Shown: piece by piece, positions 18,773-27,293 of the stretch
Layout: each line of letters begins with the position of its first letter
How positions within the stretch are numbered: position 1 is the first letter of the stretch
Source of the DNA: Allobosea lupini
GTDB lineage: Bacteria; Pseudomonadota; Alphaproteobacteria; Rhizobiales; Beijerinckiaceae
Direction of reading: 5' to 3'
Length of the DNA: 64,000 nt
NCBI RefSeq assembly: GCF_900109525.1
Contig: NZ_FOAN01000006.1
Span: 310,001-374,000, forward strand
The notes under the pieces: generated by a model
The model's input: the letters and a program-made list of their open reading frames with translations, nothing else
Database searches by the model: none
What the model was told of the DNA's origin: nothing
Position numbers and translations under genes: made by a program

Positions 18773-18803
18773 ATAATACTCTTTGTATTTTTTTTGTCGA
18801 CAA
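18773..18803 (-). promoter_or_regulatory. Promoter with overlapping GntR-type operator for the DapA-family gene
   Basis: On the minus strand TCGACA (18800-18795) and TATTAT (18778-18773) are spaced 16 bases, matching a sigma-70-type promoter at five of six positions in each box. The -35 box is inside the perfect palindrome TTGTCGACAA (18794-18803), a typical FCD-GntR site. A repressor bound here would block the promoter. The GntR gene lies immediately upstream. Confidence 0.6.
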
Positions 18804-18886
18804 GAAAAATCACCGCGCAAGAACTCACCGTTCCGGGACGTCACAGACGGCTCCGGAGCGGCGAAAGGCGAGGTTTGGAGTGCGCG

Positions 18887-19591
18887 CTACAGCGCCAGCG
18901 TCTGGCGCCGGTCGCGCGCGATCAATTGCTGGATCTGCTGGACGATCTGGTCGGCATGGGCTCTGGCCAGCCGGTCGGCGCCTTCGACGTCGCGGGCGGC
19001 GATCGCCGCGATCATTTCTTCATGTTCCGCCACATAGCGCTGCGGCAGCCGATCCTCGAAGGAGGAGTAATAGAGCCGCAGGATACGCCGGCCCTCGTCG
19101 AGCAGGCGGCAGAACAGCCCGGTATAGTAGGGATTGCGCCCAGCGCCGGCGATCGCGGCATGGAAATCGCGGTTGGTCGCGATCATCGCGAGCGCGTCCT
19201 GCGCCGCGACGGCCGCCGCGAAGGCGGCCTGCCGGGCGCGGATGACGTCGAGATCGGCCGGCACATGGAACTCGGCGGCCAGCCGCGTGGTGACGCGGTA
19301 CATCAGCGTGATCGCGTCGAAAAAGGTGTGCAGGTTGAGGAAGTCGATGTTCGACACCACCGTCGAGCGGTTGGGCAGCGTCGTCACCAGCCCCTCGCTC
19401 GCCAGGCGCACCAGCGCCTCGCGGATCGGCGTGCGCGACATCGACAGCCGCTCGGCGAGCTGGATCTCGTCGATCGGGCTGCCGGGCGGCAGCACGAGGT
19501 CGATGATGTCGTCGCGCAGGATGTCGTAGACGAGCTTGACGCCCTCGCCCCGCTTGCGCTCGGCCGGCACGGCCATGGTCTTGTCGGTCAT
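18887..19591 (-). CDS. GntR family transcriptional regulator, FCD subgroup
   Basis: This 234-residue regulator has an N-terminal winged helix (LAERLSMSRTPIREALVRLASEGLV) and a C-terminal FCD helical ligand domain with metal-ligand candidates NRDFHAAIAGAGRN and VAEHEEMIAAIAARD. It lies just upstream of the DapA-family gene on the same strand and probably controls the hydroxyproline genes. Its own leader contains ATGTCGACAAGG (around 19602-19611), sharing TGTCGACA with the operator in front of the DapA-family gene, which suggests autoregulation. The ATG at 19591 is chosen because a longer frame to 19747 would cross the divergent regulator's promoter. Confidence 0.91.
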   Translation of the reverse strand: MTDKTMAVPAERKRGEGVKLVYDILRDDIIDLVLPPGSPIDEIQLAERLSMSRTPIREALVRLASEGLVTTLPNRSTVVSNIDFLNLHTFFDAITLMYRVTTRLAAEFHVPADLDVIRARQAAFAAAVAAQDALAMIATNRDFHAAIAGAGRNPYYTGLFCRLLDEGRRILRLYYSSFEDRLPQRYVAEHEEMIAAIAARDVEGADRLARAHADQIVQQIQQLIARDRRQTLAL

Positions 19592-19601
19592 GTGCGGTCC
19601 C

Positions 19602-19722
19602 TTGTCGACATGACGAATACAGCTCCGCAGAGAGCGCCGCAAACAAGGCCGCATCGTCATTTCGTAGATCGTGCACGATCGGTCATTGACGATCGATGAT
19701 TCATCTTCGATAGTGATCGTCA
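19602..19722. promoter_or_regulatory. Divergent regulatory region between two GntR genes
   Basis: Three dyads lie between the starts at 19591 and 19737. TTGTCGACAT (19602-19611) resembles the site at 18794-18803. GATCGTGCACGATC (19667-19680) is a perfect 14-bp palindrome. TGACGATC (19687-19694) pairs with GATCGTCA (19715-19722). The first probably belongs to the left GntR and the others to the right GntR, on sequence similarity and position only. Confidence 0.5.
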
Positions 19723-19736
19723 GGGAGGAGACGAGG

Positions 19737-20420
19737 ATGATCCGCAAGCCCGTTCTGGCGCGCGTCGCGCTGGTCGATCAGGTGACGGCGCTGCTGATGG
19801 AGCGCATCCTCGACCGCGACTACGCACCCGGCGAGAAGCTCAACATCGATGCGCTGTCGCGCGAATTCGAGGTCAGCTCCTCGCCGATCCGCGAGGCTCT
19901 GACCCGCCTGTCAGGTCTCGGCCTCGTCGCCGCAGCGTCCTTCACCGGCTTCTCCGTCGCACCCGAACCGTCGCGGGACTGGTTCGAGCAGCTGCGCGAC
20001 TTCCGCATCCTGAACGAGGGCTGGGCCGCCAGGCAGCTCGCCCGCAGCCGCGATCCCGATGCCATCGCCCGCATGCGAGAGAGCATCGCAGCCATTGAGG
20101 CAGTCCCGCTGCACGGGCAGACATCGGACTATGTCGGCGCCAGCCAGGCCGACGAGGCCTTCCATGAGGCAATCCTGGCGGCCAGCGGCAACGAGATCCT
20201 GGCCCAGGCGGTCCGCAGCCTGCATCCGCATCTGCACCACGCCCGCCTGTTCAGCCGCATCCCGCACGACATCGGCCCGTTGCTGGACGAGCACCGCGCC
20301 ATCCTCGACGCGATCGAGCGCGGCGACGAGGACGGCGCGCAGGCGGCCGTCGCCGCCCATCTGACGACCTCGTGGCGCCGCTACGGCAGCTGGCATGCCG
20401 ACCAGCCGGGCGCGCGCTGA
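19737..20420 (+). CDS. GntR family transcriptional regulator, FCD subgroup
   Basis: This 227-residue regulator has the N-terminal helix-turn-helix LSREFEVSSSPIREALTRLSGLGLV and a C-terminal FCD domain (DEAFHEAILAASGNE, LLDEHRAILDAIERGD with typical metal-binding His). It starts the plus-strand operon of dehydratase, SDR, Ldh_2 and MFS genes, with 23 bases to the dehydratase, and likely controls that operon in response to a sugar acid or a breakdown product. The ATG at 19737 follows GGAGGAGACGAGG. A longer frame from 19671 would contain the palindromes. Confidence 0.9.
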   Translation: MIRKPVLARVALVDQVTALLMERILDRDYAPGEKLNIDALSREFEVSSSPIREALTRLSGLGLVAAASFTGFSVAPEPSRDWFEQLRDFRILNEGWAARQLARSRDPDAIARMRESIAAIEAVPLHGQTSDYVGASQADEAFHEAILAASGNEILAQAVRSLHPHLHHARLFSRIPHDIGPLLDEHRAILDAIERGDEDGAQAAVAAHLTTSWRRYGSWHADQPGAR

Positions 20421-20443
20421 CACCCCCGACAAGGACCTCCGGA

Positions 20444-21574
20444 ATGGCCAAGATCGTATCCGTCGACGTGCTGCAGGCCGACCTCAAGCCCAAGGTCAAG
20501 CGCACCGACGCCGTGCAGAGCTTCGAGCTGCAGGAGACGCCGCTGGTACGCATCACCGATGCCGACGGCGTCACCGGCACCGGCTACAGCTACACCATCG
20601 GCACCGGCGGCTCCTCGGTCTGCAAGCTGATCGACGACCATCTCGCGCCCGTGCTGATCGGCCGCGATGCCGAGGAGATCGAAGGGCTCTGGCGCACGCT
20701 GTTCTATCGCGTCCACGCCACCACGGTCGGCGCCATCACCTCGATCGCACTCGCCGCGATCGATACCGCGCTCTGGGACCTGCGCGCCCGCAAGGCCGGC
20801 CTGCCGCTGCACCGTCTCGCCGGCGGCGCCAAGAACGCCATCGACCTCTACTACACCGAGGGCGGCTGGCTCCACATGGACGAGGCCGAGCTCGTCGACG
20901 AAGCCGTCAAGGCCAAGGAACGCGGCTTCGGCGGCACCAAGGTCAAGGTCGGGCGCCCGCATGTCGCCGAGGACGTCAAGCGCCTCTCGGCCGTGCGGGA
21001 CAAGGTCGGTTTCGGCTGGGAGATCATGACCGACGCCAATCAGGGCCTCTCGCTCGACGAGGCGATCCGGCGCGCGCGCCACTATGAAAAGCTCGACGTC
21101 GCCTGGTTCGAGGAGCCGATCCATGCCGACGATGTCGGTGGCCATCGCCGCCTGTCGCAATCGACCACGGTGCCGATCGCGGTCGGCGAGTCCATGTATT
21201 CGCTCTCGCAGTTCAAGGACTATCTCGAGGCCGGCGCCTGCTCGATCGTCCAGGTCGACGTCGGCCGCATCGGCGGCATCACGCCCTGGCTCAAGGTCGC
21301 GCACATGGCCGAAGCCTTCAACGTGCCGGTCTGCCCGCACTTCCTGATGGAGATCCATCTCGGCCTGTGCTGCGCCGTGCCCAACAGCCGCTGGCTCGAA
21401 TACATTCCGCAGCTCGACCTCGTGACCTCCTCGCCGATCCGCATCGAGAACGGCAAGGCGATACCCTCGGACCAGCCCGGCCTCGGCATCGACTGGGACT
21501 GGCAGGCGCTGGAGCGAACGATCGTCCACCGCAGGAGCCATGGCGCGGCCCCCGCCCTCAGGACGGGAGCCTGA
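20444..21574 (+). CDS. Enolase-superfamily (mandelate racemase/muconate lactonizing) sugar-acid dehydratase-like protein
   Basis: This 376-residue protein has the superfamily layout: N-terminal capping domain, then a barrel with the KxK motif TKVKVGRP, metal ligands Asp in MTDANQG, Glu in WFEEPIH and Glu in VGESMYS, and a His in CPHFLMEIH as the general acid/base. That set is typical of the acid-sugar dehydratases and mandelate-racemase-type enzymes. The following SDR resembles 2-keto-3-deoxy-L-fuconate dehydrogenases, so an aldonate or uronate-derived acid sugar is a likely substrate. The exact sugar is not determinable. Confidence 0.9.
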   Translation: MAKIVSVDVLQADLKPKVKRTDAVQSFELQETPLVRITDADGVTGTGYSYTIGTGGSSVCKLIDDHLAPVLIGRDAEEIEGLWRTLFYRVHATTVGAITSIALAAIDTALWDLRARKAGLPLHRLAGGAKNAIDLYYTEGGWLHMDEAELVDEAVKAKERGFGGTKVKVGRPHVAEDVKRLSAVRDKVGFGWEIMTDANQGLSLDEAIRRARHYEKLDVAWFEEPIHADDVGGHRRLSQSTTVPIAVGESMYSLSQFKDYLEAGACSIVQVDVGRIGGITPWLKVAHMAEAFNVPVCPHFLMEIHLGLCCAVPNSRWLEYIPQLDLVTSSPIRIENGKAIPSDQPGLGIDWDWQALERTIVHRRSHGAAPALRTGA

Positions 21575-21575
21575 G

Positions 21576-22307
21576 ATGAGCGCGCTCGCAGGACAGATCG
21601 TCGTCATCACCGCCGCCGGGCAGGGCATCGGCCGCGCCACCGCCGAGGCCTTCGACCGCGCCGGCGCCAGCGTCTGGGCAACCGACATCAGCGAGGACGC
21701 GCTGGCCGCGATCGAAGCCGGGCCGAACCTGCAGCGCCGCAGGCTCGACGTGCTCGATGCCGCCGCCGTCGCCGCCGTTTTCGCGGAGATCGGGCGGGTC
21801 GATGTGCTCTTCAACTGCGCCGGCATCGTCCAGAGCGGCACGGTGCTGGACGCCAGCGAGGCCGATCTCGATTTCGCCTACGACCTCAACGTCAAGGCGA
21901 TGGTGCGTACGATCAAGGCAGCGCTGCCTGGCATGCTTGAGCGCAAATCCGGCTGCATCGTCAACATGGCCTCGGTCGCCTCCAGCCTGAAGGGCGTGCC
22001 GAACCGCTTCGCCTATGGCGTGACCAAGGCGGCCGTTCTTGGCCTGACCAAGTCGATCGCCGCCGACTATGTCGCCCACGGCATCCGCTGCAACGCGATC
22101 TGCCCCGGCACGGTCGAGAGCCCGTCCTTGCAGCAGCGGCTGAGTGCGCAGGGCGACTATGAGGCGACCCGCGCCGCCTTCGTCGCCCGCCAGCCGATCG
22201 GGCGGATCGGCACGCCGCAGGAGATCGCCGATCTCGTCGTCTACCTGGCGGGCGCAACCTACACCACCGGCCAGGCCCACATCATCGACGGCGGCTGGAC
22301 GATCTGA
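21576..22307 (+). CDS. SDR family oxidoreductase, 2-keto-3-deoxy-L-fuconate dehydrogenase-like
   Basis: This 243-residue classical short-chain dehydrogenase has the cofactor loop TAAGQGIGRATAEAF, NCAGIV, the catalytic Ser in MASVASS and Tyr/Lys in YGVTKAAV. The C-terminal stretch with CPGTVESPSL and AAFVARQPIGRIGTPQEIA is characteristic of the group containing 2-keto-3-deoxy-L-fuconate dehydrogenase and its mammalian relative BDH2. It probably oxidises the dehydratase product made by the previous gene. The start at 21576 follows the previous stop by one base. Confidence 0.9.
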   Translation: MSALAGQIVVITAAGQGIGRATAEAFDRAGASVWATDISEDALAAIEAGPNLQRRRLDVLDAAAVAAVFAEIGRVDVLFNCAGIVQSGTVLDASEADLDFAYDLNVKAMVRTIKAALPGMLERKSGCIVNMASVASSLKGVPNRFAYGVTKAAVLGLTKSIAADYVAHGIRCNAICPGTVESPSLQQRLSAQGDYEATRAAFVARQPIGRIGTPQEIADLVVYLAGATYTTGQAHIIDGGWTI

Positions 22308-22350
22308 AGACCCGACGACCTAACGGCAGCGGGCGACAGGAGGATTTCGC

Positions 22351-23427
22351 ATGAGCCAGCCTTCCGCGCGCGGCACGGCCCGCTATCGCGCCGACGATCT
22401 CACAACACTGGCGCGCAGCCTGCTGGAGCGTGCCGGGCTGCCGCCGGACAAGGCCAATGACGTGGCCGAGGTCCTTGTCGAGGGCGACCTCTTCGGCAAG
22501 TCGACGCACGGCCTTGCCTTGCTGCCGCTCTATCTGCGCGAGATCGAGAGCGGGGGCATGACCGCCGCCGGCGAGCCCGAGATCCTCAACGATATAGGCG
22601 CCTGCCAGACCTGGGACGGGCGCAAGCTGCCCGGCCCCTGGCTGGCGCGCCGCGCCACCGCCGAGGCGATCGCCCGGGCCAGGCGCTTCGGCCTGGGGGC
22701 GGTCGCCATCCAGCGAAGTCACCACACCGCCTGCCTCGGCACCTATCTCCAACCGGCGATCGACGCCGGCTGCCTGATGCTGCTGACGCTGACCGATCCC
22801 GGCCACAGCAGCGTCGCGCCCTTCGGCGGCGTCACGCCGGTGCTGACCTCGAACCCGATCGCCTTCGGCGCGCCCGCGCCGGACGCGCCGATCCTGATCG
22901 ACATGTCGACGGCCCTGATGACCAATGGGAGCGTCGCCGCCTACCGCCAGCGCGGCGAAAGCCTGCCGCATCCCTTCCTGATGGACGCTCAGGGCCGGCC
23001 CTCGACCGATCCGAACGTCATCGCCGCCGACCCGCCCGGCACGATCCTGCCGCTCGGCGGGCTGGAAGCCGGCCATAAGGGCTTCTCGATCGGGCTCATC
23101 GTCGAGCTCCTCACCGGCTGCCTCGCCGGGCGCGGCCGCGCCGAGGGCGGCGATGGCTGGAGCGCGGCGGTCTTCATCCTGGTGATGGATCCGGCCGCCT
23201 TCGGCGGCACCGAGAATTTCGACCGCCAGGTCGCGGTCCTGGCCGAACGCTGCCATGCGGCGCAGCCCCGCCCCGGCTTCGACCACGTCGAGCTGCCGGG
23301 CGCCCATGGGCTTGCCCGGCGCGAGCGCCAGTTGCGCGACGGCGTCCAACTCTCCGCCGGCATCGTCGCCGGCCTCGCCGAGAGCGCGGCGCGCTTCGAC
23401 TGTCCCATGCCAGTCGCCATCGCCTGA
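22351..23427 (+). CDS. Ldh_2 family NAD(P)-dependent oxidoreductase
   Basis: This 358-residue member of the malate/L-lactate-dehydrogenase-like family has EGDLFGKSTHGLALLP, IQRSHHTACLGTY, TSNPIAFGAPAP, LIDMSTALMTNGS and GHKGFSIGLIVELLTG. It differs substantially from the copy at 15111-16145, so the two are not recent duplicates. Within the sugar-acid operon it could reduce or oxidise a 2-keto acid such as the SDR product. It is preceded by AGGAGG and 43 bases after the SDR gene. Confidence 0.88.
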   Translation: MSQPSARGTARYRADDLTTLARSLLERAGLPPDKANDVAEVLVEGDLFGKSTHGLALLPLYLREIESGGMTAAGEPEILNDIGACQTWDGRKLPGPWLARRATAEAIARARRFGLGAVAIQRSHHTACLGTYLQPAIDAGCLMLLTLTDPGHSSVAPFGGVTPVLTSNPIAFGAPAPDAPILIDMSTALMTNGSVAAYRQRGESLPHPFLMDAQGRPSTDPNVIAADPPGTILPLGGLEAGHKGFSIGLIVELLTGCLAGRGRAEGGDGWSAAVFILVMDPAAFGGTENFDRQVAVLAERCHAAQPRPGFDHVELPGAHGLARRERQLRDGVQLSAGIVAGLAESAARFDCPMPVAIA

Positions 23428-23481
23428 GCGCGTGGCCGCCGGCCGTCATCCCCAAGAACAACGAAGCTTCGAGGAAACCCC

Positions 23482-24804
23482 ATGTCCCAGGCGATCGCGG
23501 CCGGAACGACACCGGCCGAACAAGCGAACATCCGGCGCGCGGTCACGGCGGCGACGATCGGCACCGTCATCGAATGGTTCGACTACGCGCTCTATGGCGC
23601 GGCTGCCGGCCTGATCATCAACAAGCTGTTCTTCCCGCAATTCTCGGAGTCGGCCGGCGTGCTCGCCGCCTTCGCGACCTTCGCCGTCGGCTTCTTCAGC
23701 CGGCCGCTCGGCGGCATCGTGATCTCGCATATCGGCGACCGCTTCGGCCGCAAGCCGGCGCTGATCTTCACCATCGCCCTGATGGGTGCCTCGACCGTGG
23801 CGATGGGCCTTCTGCCGACCTATGCCCAGGCCGGAATCTGGGCGCCGATCCTGCTCGTGATCCTGCGCCTGCTGCAGGGCTTCGGCGCCGGTGCCGAATA
23901 TGCCGGCGCGGTCACCCTCGTCGCGGAATACGTGCCGCCGGAGCGCAAGGCCTATTACACCGCTTATCTCCAGGCCGCGACGGTGGTCGGCATCATGCTC
24001 GCGACGCTGAGCTTCCTGCTCGTCTCCTATCTGCCGGAAGAGACCCTGCTCGGCTGGGCCTGGCGCGTGCCCTTCCTGGTCTCGGCGCTGCTGTTCCTCG
24101 TCGCCCTCTACATCCGCAAGCATCTCGACGAGACCCCGGAATATGTCGCGGCGATGGAGAAGGCGGCCGAGCAGCGCCATGAGGCGAAGGTCCCGCTCGG
24201 GGAGCTCCTCTCCAAGAGCCCGCGCGAACTGCTCTTCGGCTTCCTGTCGGTGACCGGTCACAACGCCAACGCCTATATCCTGAGCGCCTTCAGCCTGAGC
24301 TACATGACCAACACGCTCGGCATGACCCGCACCGACTCGCTCACCGCGGTGATGATCGCGACCCTGACGGGTATCGTCACGACGCCGATCATGGGCGCCA
24401 TCGCCGACCGCGTCGGGCATGCAAAAGTCTACCTGTTCGGCGCGATCTTCGTCTTCTGCTACGCCTTCCCGATGTTCGCCCTGCTCGACACCAGAAACCT
24501 CCTGCTCTGCACGATCGCCCTCAGCATCGGCTACGGCATCGGCTTCGGCGGCCTCGCCAGCGCACAGGGCGCCTTCCTCGCAAACCTGTTCCCGACCCGC
24601 TACCGCTTCTCGGGCATCGCCATGACCCGCGAACTCAACAGCGTCGCGATCGCCGGGCCGACGCCCTTCATCGCAGCGGCGCTGGTCACGGCCGGCGGCG
24701 GCAAGCCGAGCTATGTCGTCGCGTATCTGATGCTGTGCTGCGCCGTGACGGCGATCGCCATCCTCGCCGTCCGCTCGCGCTCCTATGAGCGCGGCAGCGA
24801 ATGA
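23482..24804 (+). CDS. MFS transporter, metabolite:H+ symporter (MHS) type
   Basis: This 440-residue inner-membrane protein has about 12 hydrophobic segments. It opens with the MHS motif IGTVIEWFDYALYGAAAGLI, followed by FFSRPLGGIVISHIGDRFGRKPALI, the conserved loop between helices 2 and 3. Members (KgtP, ProP, ShiA-like) import carboxylates or zwitterions with protons. As the last gene of the GntR-headed operon it is the likely importer for the sugar acid handled by the dehydratase and SDR. It is followed by a strong hairpin. Confidence 0.92.
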   Translation: MSQAIAAGTTPAEQANIRRAVTAATIGTVIEWFDYALYGAAAGLIINKLFFPQFSESAGVLAAFATFAVGFFSRPLGGIVISHIGDRFGRKPALIFTIALMGASTVAMGLLPTYAQAGIWAPILLVILRLLQGFGAGAEYAGAVTLVAEYVPPERKAYYTAYLQAATVVGIMLATLSFLLVSYLPEETLLGWAWRVPFLVSALLFLVALYIRKHLDETPEYVAAMEKAAEQRHEAKVPLGELLSKSPRELLFGFLSVTGHNANAYILSAFSLSYMTNTLGMTRTDSLTAVMIATLTGIVTTPIMGAIADRVGHAKVYLFGAIFVFCYAFPMFALLDTRNLLLCTIALSIGYGIGFGGLASAQGAFLANLFPTRYRFSGIAMTRELNSVAIAGPTPFIAAALVTAGGGKPSYVVAYLMLCCAVTAIAILAVRSRSYERGSE

Positions 24805-24818
24805 CGACCGAGACTCGA

Positions 24819-24848
24819 CTGGGCCTGCAGCAGATGCCGCAGGCCCAG
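24819..24848. terminator. Bidirectional terminator hairpin between convergent genes
   Basis: CTGGGCCTGC (24819-24828) and GCAGGCCCAG (24839-24848) are perfect 10-bp arms with a 10-base loop. It lies between the convergent MFS and GH31 genes. No long T run follows on either strand, but position and stability fit a shared terminator. Confidence 0.65.
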
Positions 24849-24864
24849 AGCCAACCTTGCTGAG

Positions 24865-27141
24865 CTACTGCCCGATCTGCCGGATCGCGATCTTGTTGAC
24901 GCGCGGCTTGGCGTCGCCCTGCTGCTCGATCGCGACCTCGCCATTGCGGACATGGAAGCGGATCAGCGTCGCGCCGGCGCCGCGCCAGTCTGCGGTCTCG
25001 CCATCGTCCTCGTAGAGCTCGCCGGACGCGCCCTCGACCACGCCGCAGACCAGCACCTCGCGCTCATCGCTGATGCCCTTGGCATCGCCGAGCGGGATCA
25101 GCGCGCCGGCCCGCACGAACAGCGGCAAACGGCCGAGGGGCGCCGGAACCGTCACGGTGACGCCGCCGGGATAGTGCTCGCCATTGTGCCAATCATACCA
25201 GCCGCCCTCGTGCTGCGGCAGGTAGACGGCGCGCTCGCGCGCGCCTTCCTCCAGCACCGGCGCGACCAGCACGTCCGGCCCGAGCATGAAGACGTCGTCG
25301 ACCGCGATCGCCGCCGCATCCTGCGGGAAATCGTAGAGCAGCGGGCGCACGGCCGGGATGCCGTCGCGGCTCGCCCGCCACATCTGGGTGTAGAGATAGG
25401 GCATCAGCCGGTAGCGCAGGCCGATCGCCTCGCGCACCTGCGGCACCATCTCCGGATACATCCAGGGCAGGTTGACCACGCCGTCATCGTTCCAGGAGTT
25501 CATCACCATGCGCGGCCAGAGTGCGCAGAACTCGTTGAAGCGGACGAACAGCTCCGGCCCGGGCGTCGGCCCATGGAAGCCGCCGACATCGTGGCCGATC
25601 GAGAACATGCCCGACAGGCTCATATTCAGCCCCTGGGTCAGGTTGTAGCGCAGCGTCTTCCAGGCGGTCTCGTTGTCGCCCGACCAGGTCTGCGCGTAGC
25701 GCGAGATGCCGGCGCAGCCGCCGCGCGTGATCGAATACTGGCGCTTGCCCGGCTCGCGCGCAGCCTGCGTCTCATAGGAGAGCTTGGTCATCAAGAGCGG
25801 TTGCGCCGGGCGCGCCAGCGCCTGCCGGAACGGACGTCCGTCGCCGTCGCAGACCGCGTCCTCGTCCCAGATCTCGTATTCGTTGTTGTCGTTCCAGACC
25901 GTGGTGAAGCCGTGGTCGAGCAGCGCGCTCTCGATGCCGGCGCGCCACCAGGCTCGGCCCTTCGGGTTGGTGTAGTCGATATGGAAGCCGAGCCCGTCCC
26001 AGAACTGCGCCACGGCCGGCTCACCGGTCTTGGCATCCTTGACCAGGAAGCCCTGGTCGAGCGCTTCCTTGAGGCGCGGATGGTCGTCGAGCAGGCAGGG
26101 CTTGAGATTCGCGACCGTGTGCATGCCGGCTTTGTTCAGCCGCTTCATCGTCGCCAGCGGATCCGGGAACTTGTCGCGGTTCCAGTTGAAAGCGTAGCGG
26201 CGCTGGCCGATCTGGGTATAGCCCGAACCGAAATGGAAGCTGTCGCAAGGGATCGCGTGCTTGCGGCACTTGGCGATGAAGTCGCTGATCCTTGCATCGG
26301 CGTCGGGCGCATCGGCGATCGCCATCGACGTGACGCCGAAGCCGAAGGACCAGCGCGGCGCAAAGGCTTGGCCGCCGGTCAGCCATGAGAAGCGCTTGAC
26401 CACATCCGGCACGGTCGGACCGGCCATGACGTAGTAGTCGAGGTCGCCGTCATCGCCTTTCCAGGAGCGGAACAGGCCGTGATAATTGTCGAGCGTGCAG
26501 CCGAGATCGACGCTGCCGGTCGAAAGGTTGTCGTAGAACACGCCATGGGCGCCGGCCTTCCCGTCGACGATGAAGAAGGGCAGCATCTTGTAGAGCGGGT
26601 CGGAGAGCTCGGCATCGAAGCCGCAGGGATCGACCGCGTCGATGGCGAAGCGCCGCCCGGTGCGGTCGAGCGGGCCGGCCTTGTCGCCGAGCCCGTAATG
26701 CCGCTCGGCATAGTCGCGCGCCATGAAATGCGCCACCGCACCGGTGCGCGGCGAGATCAGATAGGCCTGCGTCGTGCGATCCTGCAGGAAAGGCTCGGCC
26801 TTGCCGTCGCGGCGCCAGGCAATGCCGAAGGGCGAGAGCGTGACCTCGGCGGAGAGGCCGCCGGCCGAGAGCGTGACCTTGCCCTCGCCTTCGCTGACGC
26901 TCGCCTTTGGGCAGGTGAAACCGGAGAGGTCATCGCGCGGGCGCCCCTCATAAGGCGGCTCGAGCCCGCCCGGTGCGATCGACCAGCCGCGGTCGAGGCG
27001 ATAGCCATCCTGCGGCTTCAGCGTCACCCGGCCGATATCGCCTTCGAGGATGCGGATGGCGATCGTCGCGCCGAGGCCGACATCGAACAAGGCGGCTTCG
27101 CCGTCGCGGCCGAGATAGCGGCCTTGCGTCAGGGCTTTCAT
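24865..27141 (-). CDS. Glycoside hydrolase family 31 protein (alpha-glucosidase/alpha-xylosidase type)
   Basis: This 758-residue enzyme has the GH31 order: N-terminal beta-sandwich, catalytic barrel, C-terminal sheets. The probable nucleophile is Asp near 418 in VWNDNNEYEIWD, and the acid/base is Asp near 489 in WSGDNETAWKTL. SIGHDVGGFHGPTPGPELFVRF is the conserved substrate loop. There is no signal peptide, so it acts on imported oligosaccharide in the cytoplasm. It is the last gene downstream of a carbohydrate ABC importer on the same strand and likely degrades the imported alpha-glycoside. GGAG precedes the ATG at 27141; an upstream ATG at 27174 lacks this. Confidence 0.92.
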   Translation of the reverse strand: MKALTQGRYLGRDGEAALFDVGLGATIAIRILEGDIGRVTLKPQDGYRLDRGWSIAPGGLEPPYEGRPRDDLSGFTCPKASVSEGEGKVTLSAGGLSAEVTLSPFGIAWRRDGKAEPFLQDRTTQAYLISPRTGAVAHFMARDYAERHYGLGDKAGPLDRTGRRFAIDAVDPCGFDAELSDPLYKMLPFFIVDGKAGAHGVFYDNLSTGSVDLGCTLDNYHGLFRSWKGDDGDLDYYVMAGPTVPDVVKRFSWLTGGQAFAPRWSFGFGVTSMAIADAPDADARISDFIAKCRKHAIPCDSFHFGSGYTQIGQRRYAFNWNRDKFPDPLATMKRLNKAGMHTVANLKPCLLDDHPRLKEALDQGFLVKDAKTGEPAVAQFWDGLGFHIDYTNPKGRAWWRAGIESALLDHGFTTVWNDNNEYEIWDEDAVCDGDGRPFRQALARPAQPLLMTKLSYETQAAREPGKRQYSITRGGCAGISRYAQTWSGDNETAWKTLRYNLTQGLNMSLSGMFSIGHDVGGFHGPTPGPELFVRFNEFCALWPRMVMNSWNDDGVVNLPWMYPEMVPQVREAIGLRYRLMPYLYTQMWRASRDGIPAVRPLLYDFPQDAAAIAVDDVFMLGPDVLVAPVLEEGARERAVYLPQHEGGWYDWHNGEHYPGGVTVTVPAPLGRLPLFVRAGALIPLGDAKGISDEREVLVCGVVEGASGELYEDDGETADWRGAGATLIRFHVRNGEVAIEQQGDAKPRVNKIAIRQIGQ

Positions 27142-27177
27142 CAACTGATCTCCGAACGTCTCAATCTCAACCACGCC

Positions 27178-27282
27178 GTCGTCCCGGGCGACCGAAGGGA
27201 GACCCGGGACCCATTCCAGAGCCTTTCCGATAGAGGCTCAGGAATGGATCCCGGATCTGCGCTTCGCTCCGTCCGGGATGAC
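27178..27282. repeat. Dispersed intergenic repeat (GGGACCCATTCC family, copy 1)
   Basis: Inverted segments (GTCGTCCCGGG near the left end, CCGGGATGAC near the right end) surround a core GGGACCCATTCC followed by GAGCCTTTCCGATAGAG. The same core recurs at 56064-56094. It lies between the GH31 gene and the ABC ATPase gene. Confidence 0.66.
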
Positions 27283-27293
27283 AGTGCGAACAA

